Source of the DNA: Acidocella sp965199045
GTDB lineage: Bacteria > Pseudomonadota > Alphaproteobacteria > Acetobacterales > Acetobacteraceae
Assembly: GCA_965199045.1 (NCBI GenBank)
Contig: CBDAQL010000003.1
Location: forward strand, 1,116,001 to 1,180,000
Length of the DNA: 64,000 nt
Direction of reading: 5' to 3'
In this document: positions 33,244 to 42,139 of the stretch, piece after piece
How positions within the stretch are numbered: position 1 is the stretch's first letter
How the letters are laid out: each line of letters starts with the position of its first letter
Made by a program: the position numbers and the translations under genes
Notes under the pieces: model-generated
What the model was told of the DNA's origin: nothing
Databases searched by the model: none
Seen by the model: the letters and a program-made list of their open reading frames with translations, nothing else

Positions 33244-34221
33244 ATGATCCCGCCGCGGGAGAATACCCGGCTTTTGGGGCATGAGGCAGCAGTTGGCGCC
33301 TTTTATAATGCCGCTGCATCGGGACGGCTGCATCATGCCTGGCTGATCGGCGGTCCGCACGGGATTGGCAAGGCGACGCTGGCGTACCGGTTTACGCGCT
33401 GGCTGCTGGCCGGCGGGACCGCTGCGGATTTATCGGTGGCGCCAGACCTGCCCGCGGCCAGGCGGGTGGCTGCGAACACCCATGCCGATCTGCTGACCAT
33501 CGAGCGCCGTTTCGATGACAAGCGTAAAAAAATGCAGACCGAGATCGTCATCGATACCGTGCATGAGGTGGGAAAATTCCTGCGGCTGACGCCAGGTGAG
33601 GGGGGCTGGCGCGTGGTGATTGTCGACGGCGCCGAGCAGATGAACCGCAATGCCGCCAATGCGTTGTTAAAATTGCTCGAGGAGCCGCCGAAACGGGCGA
33701 TCCTGCTGCTGGTCAGCCACGCGCCGGGGCGGTTGCTGCCGACCATCCGGAGCCGTTGCCGGACCCTCAACCTGGCGCCGTTGGCAATCGCGGATGTCGA
33801 GACCCTGCTCGGCGTTTACGCGCCAGACCTCAGCGACGCGGGGCGGATGAAACTGGCGCGGTTGAGCGAGGGCAGCATCGGCACCGCGCTGACACTGGCG
33901 GCGGAAGACGGGGTGGCGATTGCCGGGCTGGTGGATGAAGCGCTGGCGGCCGACGCACCGTTGGCCCCGGCGCGGGCGCAGGCCATTGCCGATGTTCTGG
34001 CCCGCAGCGAAGATGGGTTCACCGTGTTCATGGATCTGCTGCGCTCCGGCCTGGCCGCCGCCACGCGGCAGGCGGCGCGCGACGGCGTTGGTGGATCGCT
34101 TGCGGGGAAAGTCTCACTCTGGCAGGAATTTGCCCGCATGGAGCGTGAGGTGGTTAACCTCAATCTTGATAAGCGCGCCGCGATCATCGTGGCGCTTAGC
34201 CAGTTACCGAACGGATCATGA
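33244..34221 (+). CDS. holB: DNA polymerase III subunit delta'
   Basis: Clamp-loader subunit that opens the sliding clamp together with delta and gamma/tau. The 325-residue product begins MIPPRENTRLLGH; the longer frame to 33016 overlaps the PerM-type gene and is unlikely. The AAA+ fold shows GGPHGIGKATLAYRF, the partner-sensing VVIVDGAEQMNRNAANALLK, and EEPPKRAILLLVSHAPGRLL with the SRC motif (IRSRC) just after. No clear ribosome site is seen. The stop overlaps the metG ATG (ATGA). Confidence 0.92.
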   Translation: MIPPRENTRLLGHEAAVGAFYNAAASGRLHHAWLIGGPHGIGKATLAYRFTRWLLAGGTAADLSVAPDLPAARRVAANTHADLLTIERRFDDKRKKMQTEIVIDTVHEVGKFLRLTPGEGGWRVVIVDGAEQMNRNAANALLKLLEEPPKRAILLLVSHAPGRLLPTIRSRCRTLNLAPLAIADVETLLGVYAPDLSDAGRMKLARLSEGSIGTALTLAAEDGVAIAGLVDEALAADAPLAPARAQAIADVLARSEDGFTVFMDLLRSGLAAATRQAARDGVGGSLAGKVSLWQEFARMEREVVNLNLDKRAAIIVALSQLPNGS

Positions 34222-35753
34222 AGCCAAAATATTACATCACGACGCCGATTTATTACGTCAACGGCGCGCCGCATCTCGGTCACGCCTACACCTCAACGGC
34301 AGCCGACGTGATGGCGCGCTTCAAGCGGCTCGATGGCTACGAAGTGTTTTTTTTGACCGGCACCGATGAGCATGGGCAGAAGGTTGAGAGTGCGGCGCGC
34401 GCCGCCGGCGTGGACCCGCAGACCTTTACCGATCAGGTGGCGGCGGATTTCATCGACATGGCGCAGCGGATGAATATCTCCAACGATGATTTTATTCGCA
34501 CCACTGAACCGCGGCATAAACGCGCCTGCCAGGCGCTGTGGCAGCTGCTGGTGGAATCTGGCGCAATTTATTTGGGTAAATACGAGGGCTGGTACGCGGT
34601 TCGCGATGAAGCGTTCTACGATGAGGATGAACTTGTCGTTGCCCCCGACGGCACCAAAAAGGCGCCTTCCGGCGCGCCGGTCGAGTGGGTGATCGAGCCA
34701 TCTTATTTTTTTAAACTCAGCGCGTTTCAGGAACCTCTTCTAGCATTCTATGAGGAGAATCCCGGGTTCATTGCCCCTGCCGCCAAGCGCAATGAGATCC
34801 TCAGTTTCGTGCGCGGCGGATTGAACGATCTTTCCGTGAGCCGTACCAGCTTCACCTGGGGGGTACCTGTGCCAGGCGATCCCGCCCATGTGATGTATGT
34901 CTGGCTGGATGCGCTGACGAATTATTTAACGGCAACCGGCTACCCGGATGCGTCCGGCGCGCGAGCCGCGTTCTGGCCGGCAAACATTCACCTGGTCGGC
35001 AAGGAGATTATCCGCTTTCACGCGGTGTACTGGCCGGCGTTTTTGATGGCGGCGGGGCTGCCATTGCCCAAAAAAGTCTATTCGCATGGCTGGTGGACGG
35101 TCGAAGGCGAGAAGATGAGCAAGTCGCTGGGCAATTTCATCGATGTCCGGCCATTGATCGACGAATTCGGACTGGACCCGGTGAGGTTCTTTCTGCTGCG
35201 GGAAGTGCCTTTCGGCGGCGATGGAGACTTCTCCCGCAAAGCGTTGATTTCACGGTTGAATGTCGAGCTGGCGAACGATCTTGGCAATCTGGCGCAGCGG
35301 ACGTTATCCTTCATCGCCAAAAATGCCGGCGGCACGGTTCCGGCCCTGGGCACGCTAAGCGAGGCCGATGAGACGCTGCTGCAAGCTGTTTCGACATTGC
35401 CGGACCGGGTCGGTGACGCGCTGGATCGGCTGGCTTTTCATGAAGCGCTGGAGGAGATTTGGAAGCTGGTGCGCAGCGCCAATGCCTATATCGACCACCA
35501 GGCCCCCTGGGCATTGAAGAAAACCGATCCACAACGGATGGCAACGGTCCTGCGGGTGTTGTTGGAGGCGATTCGCAGCGTGGGGATATTGCTGCAACCT
35601 TTTATGCCGCAGACCATGAGCAAGCTGCTGGATCAATTGGGTGTGGCGCCGGACCACCGGCAATGGGCGGTGCTTGCGCTACCTTTGCCGGAGGGTATCG
35701 CGCTGCCGCCGCCGTTTGGTATTTTCCCGCGATATGTGGAGGCTGCAGCCTGA
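34218..35753 (+). CDS. metG: Methionyl-tRNA synthetase
   Basis: Charges tRNA-Met. Class I enzyme of 511 residues with the HIGH variant HLGH (NGAPHLGHAYTS near residue 20) and KMSKS in GEKMSKSLGNFID near residue 300. The anticodon-binding helical domain follows. Like other enzymes of this length it lacks the C-terminal tRNA-binding appendix found in E. coli. It overlaps holB by 4 bases and tatD by 1 base (TGATG), so the four-gene run holB-metG-tatD-MBL is one operon. Confidence 0.97.
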   Translation: MKPKYYITTPIYYVNGAPHLGHAYTSTAADVMARFKRLDGYEVFFLTGTDEHGQKVESAARAAGVDPQTFTDQVAADFIDMAQRMNISNDDFIRTTEPRHKRACQALWQLLVESGAIYLGKYEGWYAVRDEAFYDEDELVVAPDGTKKAPSGAPVEWVIEPSYFFKLSAFQEPLLAFYEENPGFIAPAAKRNEILSFVRGGLNDLSVSRTSFTWGVPVPGDPAHVMYVWLDALTNYLTATGYPDASGARAAFWPANIHLVGKEIIRFHAVYWPAFLMAAGLPLPKKVYSHGWWTVEGEKMSKSLGNFIDVRPLIDEFGLDPVRFFLLREVPFGGDGDFSRKALISRLNVELANDLGNLAQRTLSFIAKNAGGTVPALGTLSEADETLLQAVSTLPDRVGDALDRLAFHEALEEIWKLVRSANAYIDHQAPWALKKTDPQRMATVLRVLLEAIRSVGILLQPFMPQTMSKLLDQLGVAPDHRQWAVLALPLPEGIALPPPFGIFPRYVEAAA

Positions 35754-36547
35754 TGCTGGTAGATTCGCATTGTCACCTGGACTATTTCTCCGAAACCGAA
35801 ATCGGCGAAGTGATCGCCCGTGCCCGCGCGGCGGGTGTCGGCGAGATGGTGACAATCGGGGTAACGCTGAGCCAATCGCGGGCGATCAGGGCAATCGCCG
35901 AGGCCGCCGGTCCTGGTGTGTGGTGTTCGGTTGGCGTGCATCCAAACCATGCGGCGGATGAAGGACCGGTGCCGGCGCCGGAGGTTATCGCGGCAATGAC
36001 CGCGCATCCGTCGGTGATCGGCATTGGCGAGTCGGGGCTCGATTACTATTACGACAAGGCGCCGAAGGACGTGCAGCAGCAGAATTTCCGCGCGCATATC
36101 CGGGCGGCGCAGCTTACCGGCCTGCCGCTGGCGATCCACGCCCGGGATGCCGATGACGATATTGCCCGGATCCTGGCTGAGGAACGGGCAGGGGGCGGAG
36201 ACTTCAAATTCCTGCTGCACTGCTTCTCATCCGGCCGTGGTTTGGCGGAAGCGGCAGTCGCCATGGGGGGATATATTTCATTCTCAGGCATTCTGACCTT
36301 CCCAAAATCCAATGAATTGAGGGAGATAGCCGCCGACATGCCGTTGGACCGGTTACTGGTGGAGACCGATGCGCCGTATCTGGCGCCGGTGCCGTTTCGC
36401 GGTAAGCGCAACGAGCCGGCCCATACCGTGCATACCGCCAAGATACTGGCCGGTGTAAAAGGCCTGACGGCGGAAGCCCTGGCCGCACAAACGACCCGGA
36501 ATTTCCGGACTCTATACCAGAAAGCCGCCATAGCGGGTTCGGCTTGA
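35753..36547 (+). CDS. TatD-family metal-dependent hydrolase
   Basis: 264 residues from the ATG that shares one base with the metG stop; the frame to 35459 lies inside metG. Metal ligands in order: DSHCHLDY at the N-terminus, GESGLDYYY (Glu), AIHARDADDD, LHCFSSG and ETDAPYLAP (Asp). TatD enzymes are magnesium-dependent DNases with a TIM barrel. Its place after metG is conserved in many bacteria. It overlaps the next gene by 4 bases. Confidence 0.94.
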   Translation: MLVDSHCHLDYFSETEIGEVIARARAAGVGEMVTIGVTLSQSRAIRAIAEAAGPGVWCSVGVHPNHAADEGPVPAPEVIAAMTAHPSVIGIGESGLDYYYDKAPKDVQQQNFRAHIRAAQLTGLPLAIHARDADDDIARILAEERAGGGDFKFLLHCFSSGRGLAEAAVAMGGYISFSGILTFPKSNELREIAADMPLDRLLVETDAPYLAPVPFRGKRNEPAHTVHTAKILAGVKGLTAEALAAQTTRNFRTLYQKAAIAGSA

Positions 36548-37353
36548 GCGCGGTAAAAATCGTATTTCTGGGCACCGGAGGCTCGTCTGGCTCGCCGCAG
36601 ATCGGCGGCGCCGATGGCGGTGGTGACTGGGGCGCGCTGGACCCGGCCGAGCCGCGCAACCGGCGCTCGCGCCCCAGCATCGTGATCGAGGCGCCGGATG
36701 GCCGGCGGCTGCTCATCGATACCGGGCCCGACCTGAGGTCGCAGCTCACGGCATGCAAAATCCCGAAAATTGATGCGCTTATCTATACGCATTCACACGC
36801 CGACCATATTGCCGGGCTGGATGAGGTGCGTATTTTGAACCGCTTGCTGGGCGCGCCGATGCCGGCATATGCAACCGCGCCGAGCTGGGTGGAACTGCGG
36901 GAGCGCTTTGATTACGCATTCAAACCCTGGACCACGGCGCCAGCGTTTTTCCGGCCGGTGTTCGAGCAACAAATCGTCGAACCCGGACAGCAGCTTGAAA
37001 TCATAGGTTTGCCTGTGGAGCTGATCGGCCAGGATCACGGCTTTACAACTTCGCTGGGCGTTCGTGTAGGCAGCTTTGCCTATTGCACGGATGTGGTGCG
37101 ACTGGATGAGACGGCGCTCGGCGCGCTGCAGAACCTTGATCTGTTCGTGGTAGATTGTTTTACCCGCGACGCGCCGCATCCAACACATGCCAATCTGGAT
37201 CAGGTGCTGGCCTGGGTTCGTCAACTACAGCCCAAACGCACGGTGCTGACGCATATGGGCCCGAACATGGATTACGCCTGGCTGCTGGCGAACCTTCCGG
37301 CCGGCGTAGAACCAGCCTTTGACGGCATGCTCCTGTATTCCGAGTTTCCATAA
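36544..37353 (+). CDS. MBL-fold metallohydrolase (PhnP-like)
   Basis: 269 residues, start codon TTG overlapping the tatD stop (TTGA). It begins VKIVFLGTGGSSGSPQIGG, the PhnP-type opening. The metal site is THSHADHIAGLDEVR, with a later aspartate in CTDVV and histidines in LTHMGPNMDY. PhnP itself is a cyclic phosphodiesterase, but members in the metG-tatD context are functionally uncharacterised. It is the last gene of the holB operon. Confidence 0.88.
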   Translation: MSAVKIVFLGTGGSSGSPQIGGADGGGDWGALDPAEPRNRRSRPSIVIEAPDGRRLLIDTGPDLRSQLTACKIPKIDALIYTHSHADHIAGLDEVRILNRLLGAPMPAYATAPSWVELRERFDYAFKPWTTAPAFFRPVFEQQIVEPGQQLEIIGLPVELIGQDHGFTTSLGVRVGSFAYCTDVVRLDETALGALQNLDLFVVDCFTRDAPHPTHANLDQVLAWVRQLQPKRTVLTHMGPNMDYAWLLANLPAGVEPAFDGMLLYSEFP

Positions 37354-37498
37354 TATATATTCTGCGATTATCGTTGATGTGCTGGGATCCAGCGCCCCGT
37401 CATATCCGCAGCCCAATCGATCCGGCTTACTTCTCACGGCAGTCGGCCTGACGGTACGACAAGCGGCGGTTTTCGAACAAGCAGACGCGCCGGTCCAA

Positions 37499-37517
37499 CC
37501 GCTCAAGGGTTGAGCGG
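37499..37517. terminator. Inverted repeat after the holB operon
   Basis: CCGCTCAA, loop GGG, TTGAGCGG: a perfect 8-bp stem 146 bases past the MBL stop. No T-run follows, so termination is uncertain. The remaining part of 37354-37637 holds no gene that I can support; the small open frames there have no family resemblance. Confidence 0.35.
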
Positions 37518-37637
37518 CGGATCAGTTAAATGAACGGCAACTTGCCCATCGGAGCGTGATGGTCCCGCCGGATAGCCTTCGCTATGTGAGGCCCTGCCCG
37601 GCCAACGATCAATAGCGGTAGCGCGCCGGTGGGAACG

Positions 37638-38036
37638 CTAATTGCCAACCTGGATCAGTACCCGGCGGCTGAATTGCGCGAAGTTACCGGGCGCCGTACC
37701 GGGAGAGGCGACCTCGCCTGCAGAGACGACGGTTATGCGGGAAGTGGCGATGCCATCGTTAACCAGTGCATCGGCAACTACCTGGGCCCGGGTTAGTGCA
37801 AGGTCCTTATTTGCAGCCGGGCTGCCGACCGTATCCGCTGACCCGGTGACGGTGACCGGCGCTTGCGGGTTAGCCTGGGCGGCCTTGGCGGCAATCGAAA
37901 TTGTGCTGCCGGCATTGGCGTCGATCGCCGCGGACCAAGGCTGGAAAAATACCGGATAGGCAGCCGGCGCCGCAACGGCCGGTGCGGCGAAAGCAAGAAG
38001 ACCCGCAAACGATAGCAAGGCAGCAAATCGATTCAT
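37638..38036 (-). CDS. Small periplasmic OmpA-like domain protein
   Basis: 132 residues: signal peptide (MNRFAALLSFAGLLAFAAPAVA, cleavage near residue 22), then a compact OmpA/MotB-like domain. Conserved pieces are ANPQAPVTVTGSADTVGS, LALTRAQVVADALV and FSRRVLIQV, which in this family bind peptidoglycan. There is no beta-barrel or lipobox, so this is a free periplasmic form. It is divergent from pyrB across 162 bases. Confidence 0.78.
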   Translation of the reverse strand: MNRFAALLSFAGLLAFAAPAVAAPAAYPVFFQPWSAAIDANAGSTISIAAKAAQANPQAPVTVTGSADTVGSPAANKDLALTRAQVVADALVNDGIATSRITVVSAGEVASPGTAPGNFAQFSRRVLIQVGN

Positions 38037-38102
38037 TTTATTCGTCCTAATCCCCTGTTATTCTGCCTTTGCACCACATCATCACATCCACCTGCAAGCC
38101 CC

Positions 38103-38186
38103 TGAGGCTGTTTCATAAGTCGCAACGTCAGGTGCCAGCCTCAACTCAGGCTGATGCGCAGCCTAGTAGCGTTTTCAAACAGCCTC
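38103..38186 (+). promoter_or_regulatory. pyrB leader with mutually exclusive hairpins
   Basis: Four complementary segments lie upstream of the pyrB start: A TGAGGCTGTTT (38103-38113), B CAGCCTCA (38136-38143), C AGGCTG (38148-38153) and D AAACAGCCTC (38177-38186). A pairs with B over 8 bases or with D over 10; C pairs with B (6 bases, 6-base loop) or with D (6 bases). Such alternative pairings are what an attenuator or antiterminator needs. D ends 12 bases before the ATG, so it could also mask the ribosome site. Confidence 0.5.
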
Positions 38187-38198
38187 TATACGGGGCCC

Positions 38199-39125
38199 AT
38201 GCAGATGCGCCACTTGCTGGGTATTGAGGGTCTGAACCCTGTTGCGGTTACGGCCATGCTGGATTTGGCGGAAAATTACGTATTACTGAACCGCTCGGGC
38301 AAGACGCAGCGGGATTTGCTGCGCGGCCGCACGTTGATCAACCTTTTCTTCGAGGACTCGACCCGGACGCGGACCAGTTTTGAGCTCGCCGGCAAACGTC
38401 TGGGCGCCGATGTCATCAACATGTCGGTCTCGACCTCATCTGTCAGTAAGGGCGAGACCTTGTTGGACACCGCCGCGACGCTGAATGCGATGAACTGCGA
38501 CTTGCTGGTGGTGCGGCATAATCAATCCGGCGCGCCGGCGCTGCTGGCGCAGAAGGTGCAGGCGGCGGTGATCAATGCCGGCGACGGCATGCATGAACAT
38601 CCCACCCAGGCGCTGCTGGATGCGTTGACCATCCGCCGCCATAAAGGCCGGATCGACGGACTTACCATCGCGATTTGCGGTGATATTGCGCATTCGCGGG
38701 TGGCGCGCTCGAATCTTTTACTGCTGACCATGCTGGGCAATCAGGTTCGGGTCATTGGCCCCCCTACCCTGATCCCGGCCGAGATCGGCTCGCTGGGCGT
38801 CACGGTTTATCACGACATGCAAGAGGGCCTGGCCGGGGCGGATATCGTGATGGCGTTACGGTTGCAGAAGGAGCGGATGACCAGGGGTCTGGTGCCGAGC
38901 GCGCGAGAATTTTTTGCCTTCCACGGCCTCAGTGCCGAGAAACTGGCCTTTGCCAAGCCGGACGCGCTGGTGATGCATCCCGGGCCGATGAACCGCGGTG
39001 TTGAGATTGACAGCGCGGTTGCCGATGACCCGGTTCGCTCGCTGATCAAGGAGCAGGTGGAAATGGGGGTGGCAGTACGGATGGCAGTGCTGGACACGCT
39101 GGCCCGAGGCCCGATTTATGGCTGA
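38199..39125 (+). CDS. pyrB: Aspartate carbamoyltransferase catalytic subunit
   Basis: Joins carbamoyl phosphate and aspartate in pyrimidine synthesis. From the ATG at 38199 (MQMRHLLGIEGL) the product is 308 residues, and ACGGGG lies just upstream; the frame to 38154 adds a non-conserved extension. The carbamoyl phosphate loop is DSTRTRTSFELA, the aspartate loop HEHPTQALLDAL. It overlaps pyrC' by 8 bases. No pyrI is present, and the next gene is a DHOase-like protein, an arrangement known for class A-type ATCase complexes. Confidence 0.96.
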   Translation: MQMRHLLGIEGLNPVAVTAMLDLAENYVLLNRSGKTQRDLLRGRTLINLFFEDSTRTRTSFELAGKRLGADVINMSVSTSSVSKGETLLDTAATLNAMNCDLLVVRHNQSGAPALLAQKVQAAVINAGDGMHEHPTQALLDALTIRRHKGRIDGLTIAICGDIAHSRVARSNLLLLTMLGNQVRVIGPPTLIPAEIGSLGVTVYHDMQEGLAGADIVMALRLQKERMTRGLVPSAREFFAFHGLSAEKLAFAKPDALVMHPGPMNRGVEIDSAVADDPVRSLIKEQVEMGVAVRMAVLDTLARGPIYG

Positions 39126-40401
39126 TTATCTGTTCCGCAAAGTCACGCTGGCAACGCCCGATGGCCTCGCTGCCGGCCGTATGGTCGCCGGCGAGCTGTT
39201 GATCAGGGATGGCAAGATCGCAGATTTCGGCGGCTCGCTCGGAACCCCCGACGGTGCTGAAATCATCGAGGCCGAGGGTGCTATCCTGATGCCGGGACTG
39301 GTGGATATGCGGGCTTCCCTGGGCGAGCCCGGTTATGAATACCGGGAAACCATTGCCTCGGCGGCGCAGGCCGCCGCTGCCGGCGGCATCACTACCATCG
39401 CCGTTTTGCCGGACAGCAAACCCGCTATCGACGATCCGGCGCTGGTGCGGTTGATCGCCTCACGCGGCGAGGAAACAGGATCGGTGACACTGCTTCCATA
39501 CGCTGCCGCAACGCGCGGCTGCCAGGGCCAGGAGCTGGCCGAATACGGATTGTTGAAAGCGGCGGGCGCGGTTGCCTTTACCGATGGGGCGAAGGCCATC
39601 GGGTCGGCCCGGCTGATGCGGCGGGCGCTATCTTACGCCAGCGGCTTTGGCGCAAAAATCATGCAACATCCGGAGGATCCGGAGTTGAGTGAAGGTGGTG
39701 CGGCAACCGAGGGCGCGCGCGCGACGTTGATGGGATTGCCTGGCATTCCGGCGGCGGCGGAAGCGATTTTCGTAGCCCGCGACATTCGGCTGGCTGAGCT
39801 GACCGGCGGGGCAGTGCATTTCGCGCATGTGTCCACCGGCGAGGCCTGCGCGCTGATCCGCCAGGCCAAGGATCGCGGGCTCAACGTCACCTGCGATACG
39901 GCGCCGCCCTATTTCGACTTAAACGAGACCGCGATCGGCGATTTCCGCACCTATGCGAAGTTCTCGCCGCCGCTGCGGGCCGATGCCGACCGGCTGGCGA
40001 TTCTGGCGGCTCTGGCGGATGGCACCATCGATGCCATTGCCTCGGATCATCAGCCGCGCGATGCCGACGACAAGCGCCTGCCGTTTGCCGAAGCCGCACC
40101 CGGCGGCGCCGGATTGGCGACCTTGCTGGCGGTGACGCTGGCGCAGGTTCATGCCAATACGCTCAGCATGGCCCAGGTATTGGCACTTTTAACGGAACGG
40201 CCGGCGCGGTTTCTGGGCATTGAAGCCGGTGTGTTGCGCAAGGGTGCGGCCGCGGATTTGTGCTTGTTCGATCCGCATTTGTCCTGGCTGGTCGAAGCAG
40301 GAAATCTACCTGGAAAGGCGCAGAATACACCGTTCGACGGCCGCGCATTAGAGGGCAAGGTTATCGGCACCTGGAAAGCCGGGCGGCGCGTTTTCGGATG
40401 A
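39118..40401 (+). CDS. pyrC': Dihydroorotase-like protein lacking the HxH metal motif (PyrC'-like)
   Basis: 427 residues of the dihydroorotase/amidohydrolase fold, overlapping pyrB by 8 bases. Active enzymes carry GLVDxHxHLREPG; here it reads GLVDMRASLGEPG, with Arg65 and Ser67 in place of the two histidines and Gly69 in place of the substrate-binding arginine. Later blocks are better kept: QHPED, HFAHVST and ASDHQP. The pattern resembles the inactive PyrC' chains that Pseudomonas ATCase needs for assembly, so a structural role is more likely than catalysis. The true dihydroorotase would then be elsewhere. Family assignment sure; inactivity inferred. Confidence 0.85.
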   Translation: MADYLFRKVTLATPDGLAAGRMVAGELLIRDGKIADFGGSLGTPDGAEIIEAEGAILMPGLVDMRASLGEPGYEYRETIASAAQAAAAGGITTIAVLPDSKPAIDDPALVRLIASRGEETGSVTLLPYAAATRGCQGQELAEYGLLKAAGAVAFTDGAKAIGSARLMRRALSYASGFGAKIMQHPEDPELSEGGAATEGARATLMGLPGIPAAAEAIFVARDIRLAELTGGAVHFAHVSTGEACALIRQAKDRGLNVTCDTAPPYFDLNETAIGDFRTYAKFSPPLRADADRLAILAALADGTIDAIASDHQPRDADDKRLPFAEAAPGGAGLATLLAVTLAQVHANTLSMAQVLALLTERPARFLGIEAGVLRKGAAADLCLFDPHLSWLVEAGNLPGKAQNTPFDGRALEGKVIGTWKAGRRVFG

Positions 40402-40973
40402 TCTGGCTGGTTGTTCTAATCAGTTATTTTTTAGGATCAATTCCTTTTGGCCTGCTGTTGACGCGCGCTGCGGGCCTAGGGGATATTCGCCGGCTGGGCT
40501 CGGGAAATATCGGCGCCACCAATGTGTTGCGGACCGGCAATAAGAAGCTGGCGGCCGTTACCTTGCTGCTCGACGCGCTTAAAGGTGCCGCGGCGGTGCT
40601 ATTGGCGCAGCATTTTGCCAGGGCCCCGCTGATCGCGGGGATGGCGGTCTTCCTCGGGCATTTATTCCCGGTCTGGCTGGGGTTCCGGGGCGGCAAAGGG
40701 GTTGCCACTGGGCTGGGCGTTTTCATCGGCGGCTGTTTTCCGGTGGGTCTGCTTGCCTGCGCAGCCTGGCTGCTGGCGGCCTTTGCATTGCGGTTCTCAT
40801 CGGCCGCGGCGCTTGCTGCTTTTACGGTGGCGCCACCTGTTGCACTTCTGCTCGGGCATCCGCGCTTTGCGCTGCTGGCGCTGATCATCGGGGCGATGGT
40901 GGTCTGGCGGCACAGCGCCAATATCGCTCGGCTGCGGATCGGGACCGAGCCCAGGATCGGCCAGAAAACATGA
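40398..40973 (+). CDS. plsY: Glycerol-3-phosphate acyltransferase PlsY
   Basis: Inner-membrane enzyme that transfers an acyl group from acyl-phosphate to glycerol-3-phosphate, the first step of phospholipid synthesis. The 191-residue product starts at an ATG overlapping the pyrC' stop by 4 bases. Conserved PlsY blocks are SYFLGSIPFG, RRLGSGNIGATNVLR, GHLFPVWLGFRGGKGVATGLG and the C-terminal WRHSANIARLRIGTEPRIG. About five hydrophobic helices. Followed by dprA with another 4-base overlap. Confidence 0.95.
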   Translation: MIWLVVLISYFLGSIPFGLLLTRAAGLGDIRRLGSGNIGATNVLRTGNKKLAAVTLLLDALKGAAAVLLAQHFARAPLIAGMAVFLGHLFPVWLGFRGGKGVATGLGVFIGGCFPVGLLACAAWLLAAFALRFSSAAALAAFTVAPPVALLLGHPRFALLALIIGAMVVWRHSANIARLRIGTEPRIGQKT

Positions 40974-42118
40974 GCGGCGCGGCGGGCGACCCGGTCGACC
41001 GGCTGCGGCTGGTGCGGACCGAGGGCGTCGGCCCCCTCACCTATCGCCGGCTGCTGGCGCGGTTCGGCAGCGTCGCCGAGGCGATTGCGGCATTGCCCGA
41101 TCTGGCTCGTGCCGGCGGCCGCAGCACCCCGTTCAAGCTGGCGAGCCGCGCCGATGCCGAGCGCGAAATAGCCAGGCTCCATAAGCTTGGCGGCAAGTTC
41201 TGTTTTTTGGGTGATGCGGAATATCCGGCGTTCCTGGCCGATACGGCCGACGCGCCGCCGGCTCTGGCGGTGCTGGGCGATATCACATTGCTCTCGGCGC
41301 GCTCGATCGGCGTGGTCGGCGCCCGTAATGCTTCGATCAACGGCATGCGGATGGCCGAACAACTGGCGGCGGATCTGGCGCCAAGCCTGGTGGTGGTTTC
41401 CGGTCTGGCCCGCGGGGTCGATGCGAGCGCGCATCGGGGCGCGATGCGCACCGGCCGGACCATCGCCGCGATTGCCGGCGGGATCGACATTCCCTACCCG
41501 CCAGAGCACGACAAATTGCAGGCTCAAATAGCGGAAAACGGCGCTATCGTTGCCGAGGCGCCGTTTGGCACCGCGCCGATGGCGCGACATTTCCCGAAAC
41601 GCAACCGGGTGATCGCGGGCCTGTCGCTGGGGCTGGTCGTGATCGAGGCCGCGGTGCGATCGGGCTCGCTGATCACGGCGCGTCTTGCCAATGAGGCCGG
41701 AAGGGAATTGTTCGCGGTGCCGGGTTCGCCGCTGGACCCGCGCTGCCGCGGCTCCAACGACCTGATCCGGCAGGGCGCCAACCTTACCGAGACCGCCGCC
41801 GACGTGCTTGCCAACCTGCCCGATCACCCGGCCCGCCAGGGCCTGGCGCGTGACCCGATGTTTCTGCATGGCAAAAGCGGCTTTGCTGAACCATCTAATG
41901 CAATCGATGATGGTGAAGCGGACCAGGCTGAACTTGCCAAAGCGCGCGGTTTGGTGCCAAGCCTGATCGGCGTGGCACCCGTTGCGGTTGACTGGATTGC
42001 CCGGCACTGCCAGTTGTCCACAGCCGCCATTCAGGCGGTTCTCCTTGAACTAGAACTCGCGGGCCGGGTGGAAACCTTGCCCGGCAACCGGGTTGCACTG
42101 CTCGCAAACCCTGATTGA
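40970..42118 (+). CDS. dprA: DNA-processing protein DprA
   Basis: Protects incoming single-stranded DNA and loads RecA during natural transformation. The 382 residues have an N-terminal helical domain (LRLVRTEGVGPLTYRRLL), the Rossmann-like core with IGVVGARNAS, SGLARGVDASAHRGA and FPKRNRVIAGLS, and a C-terminal winged-helix region (about 310-380). Widespread also in species not known to be competent. It overlaps plsY by 4 bases; topA begins 21 bases later. Confidence 0.95.
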   Translation: MSGAAGDPVDRLRLVRTEGVGPLTYRRLLARFGSVAEAIAALPDLARAGGRSTPFKLASRADAEREIARLHKLGGKFCFLGDAEYPAFLADTADAPPALAVLGDITLLSARSIGVVGARNASINGMRMAEQLAADLAPSLVVVSGLARGVDASAHRGAMRTGRTIAAIAGGIDIPYPPEHDKLQAQIAENGAIVAEAPFGTAPMARHFPKRNRVIAGLSLGLVVIEAAVRSGSLITARLANEAGRELFAVPGSPLDPRCRGSNDLIRQGANLTETAADVLANLPDHPARQGLARDPMFLHGKSGFAEPSNAIDDGEADQAELAKARGLVPSLIGVAPVAVDWIARHCQLSTAAIQAVLLELELAGRVETLPGNRVALLANPD

Positions 42119-42139
42119 CTGTATGAATGGAACGATGGG

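Noticed and set aside
37225..37513. Small open frames in the gap after the MBL gene, considered as transposase remnants
   Set aside because: No conserved residues, ribosome sites or inverted ends; treated as non-coding.
40424..42007. 527-residue open frame antisense to plsY/dprA
   Set aside because: Arg/His/Gln-rich with no family resemblance; it is a shadow of GC-rich codon use opposite two certain genes.
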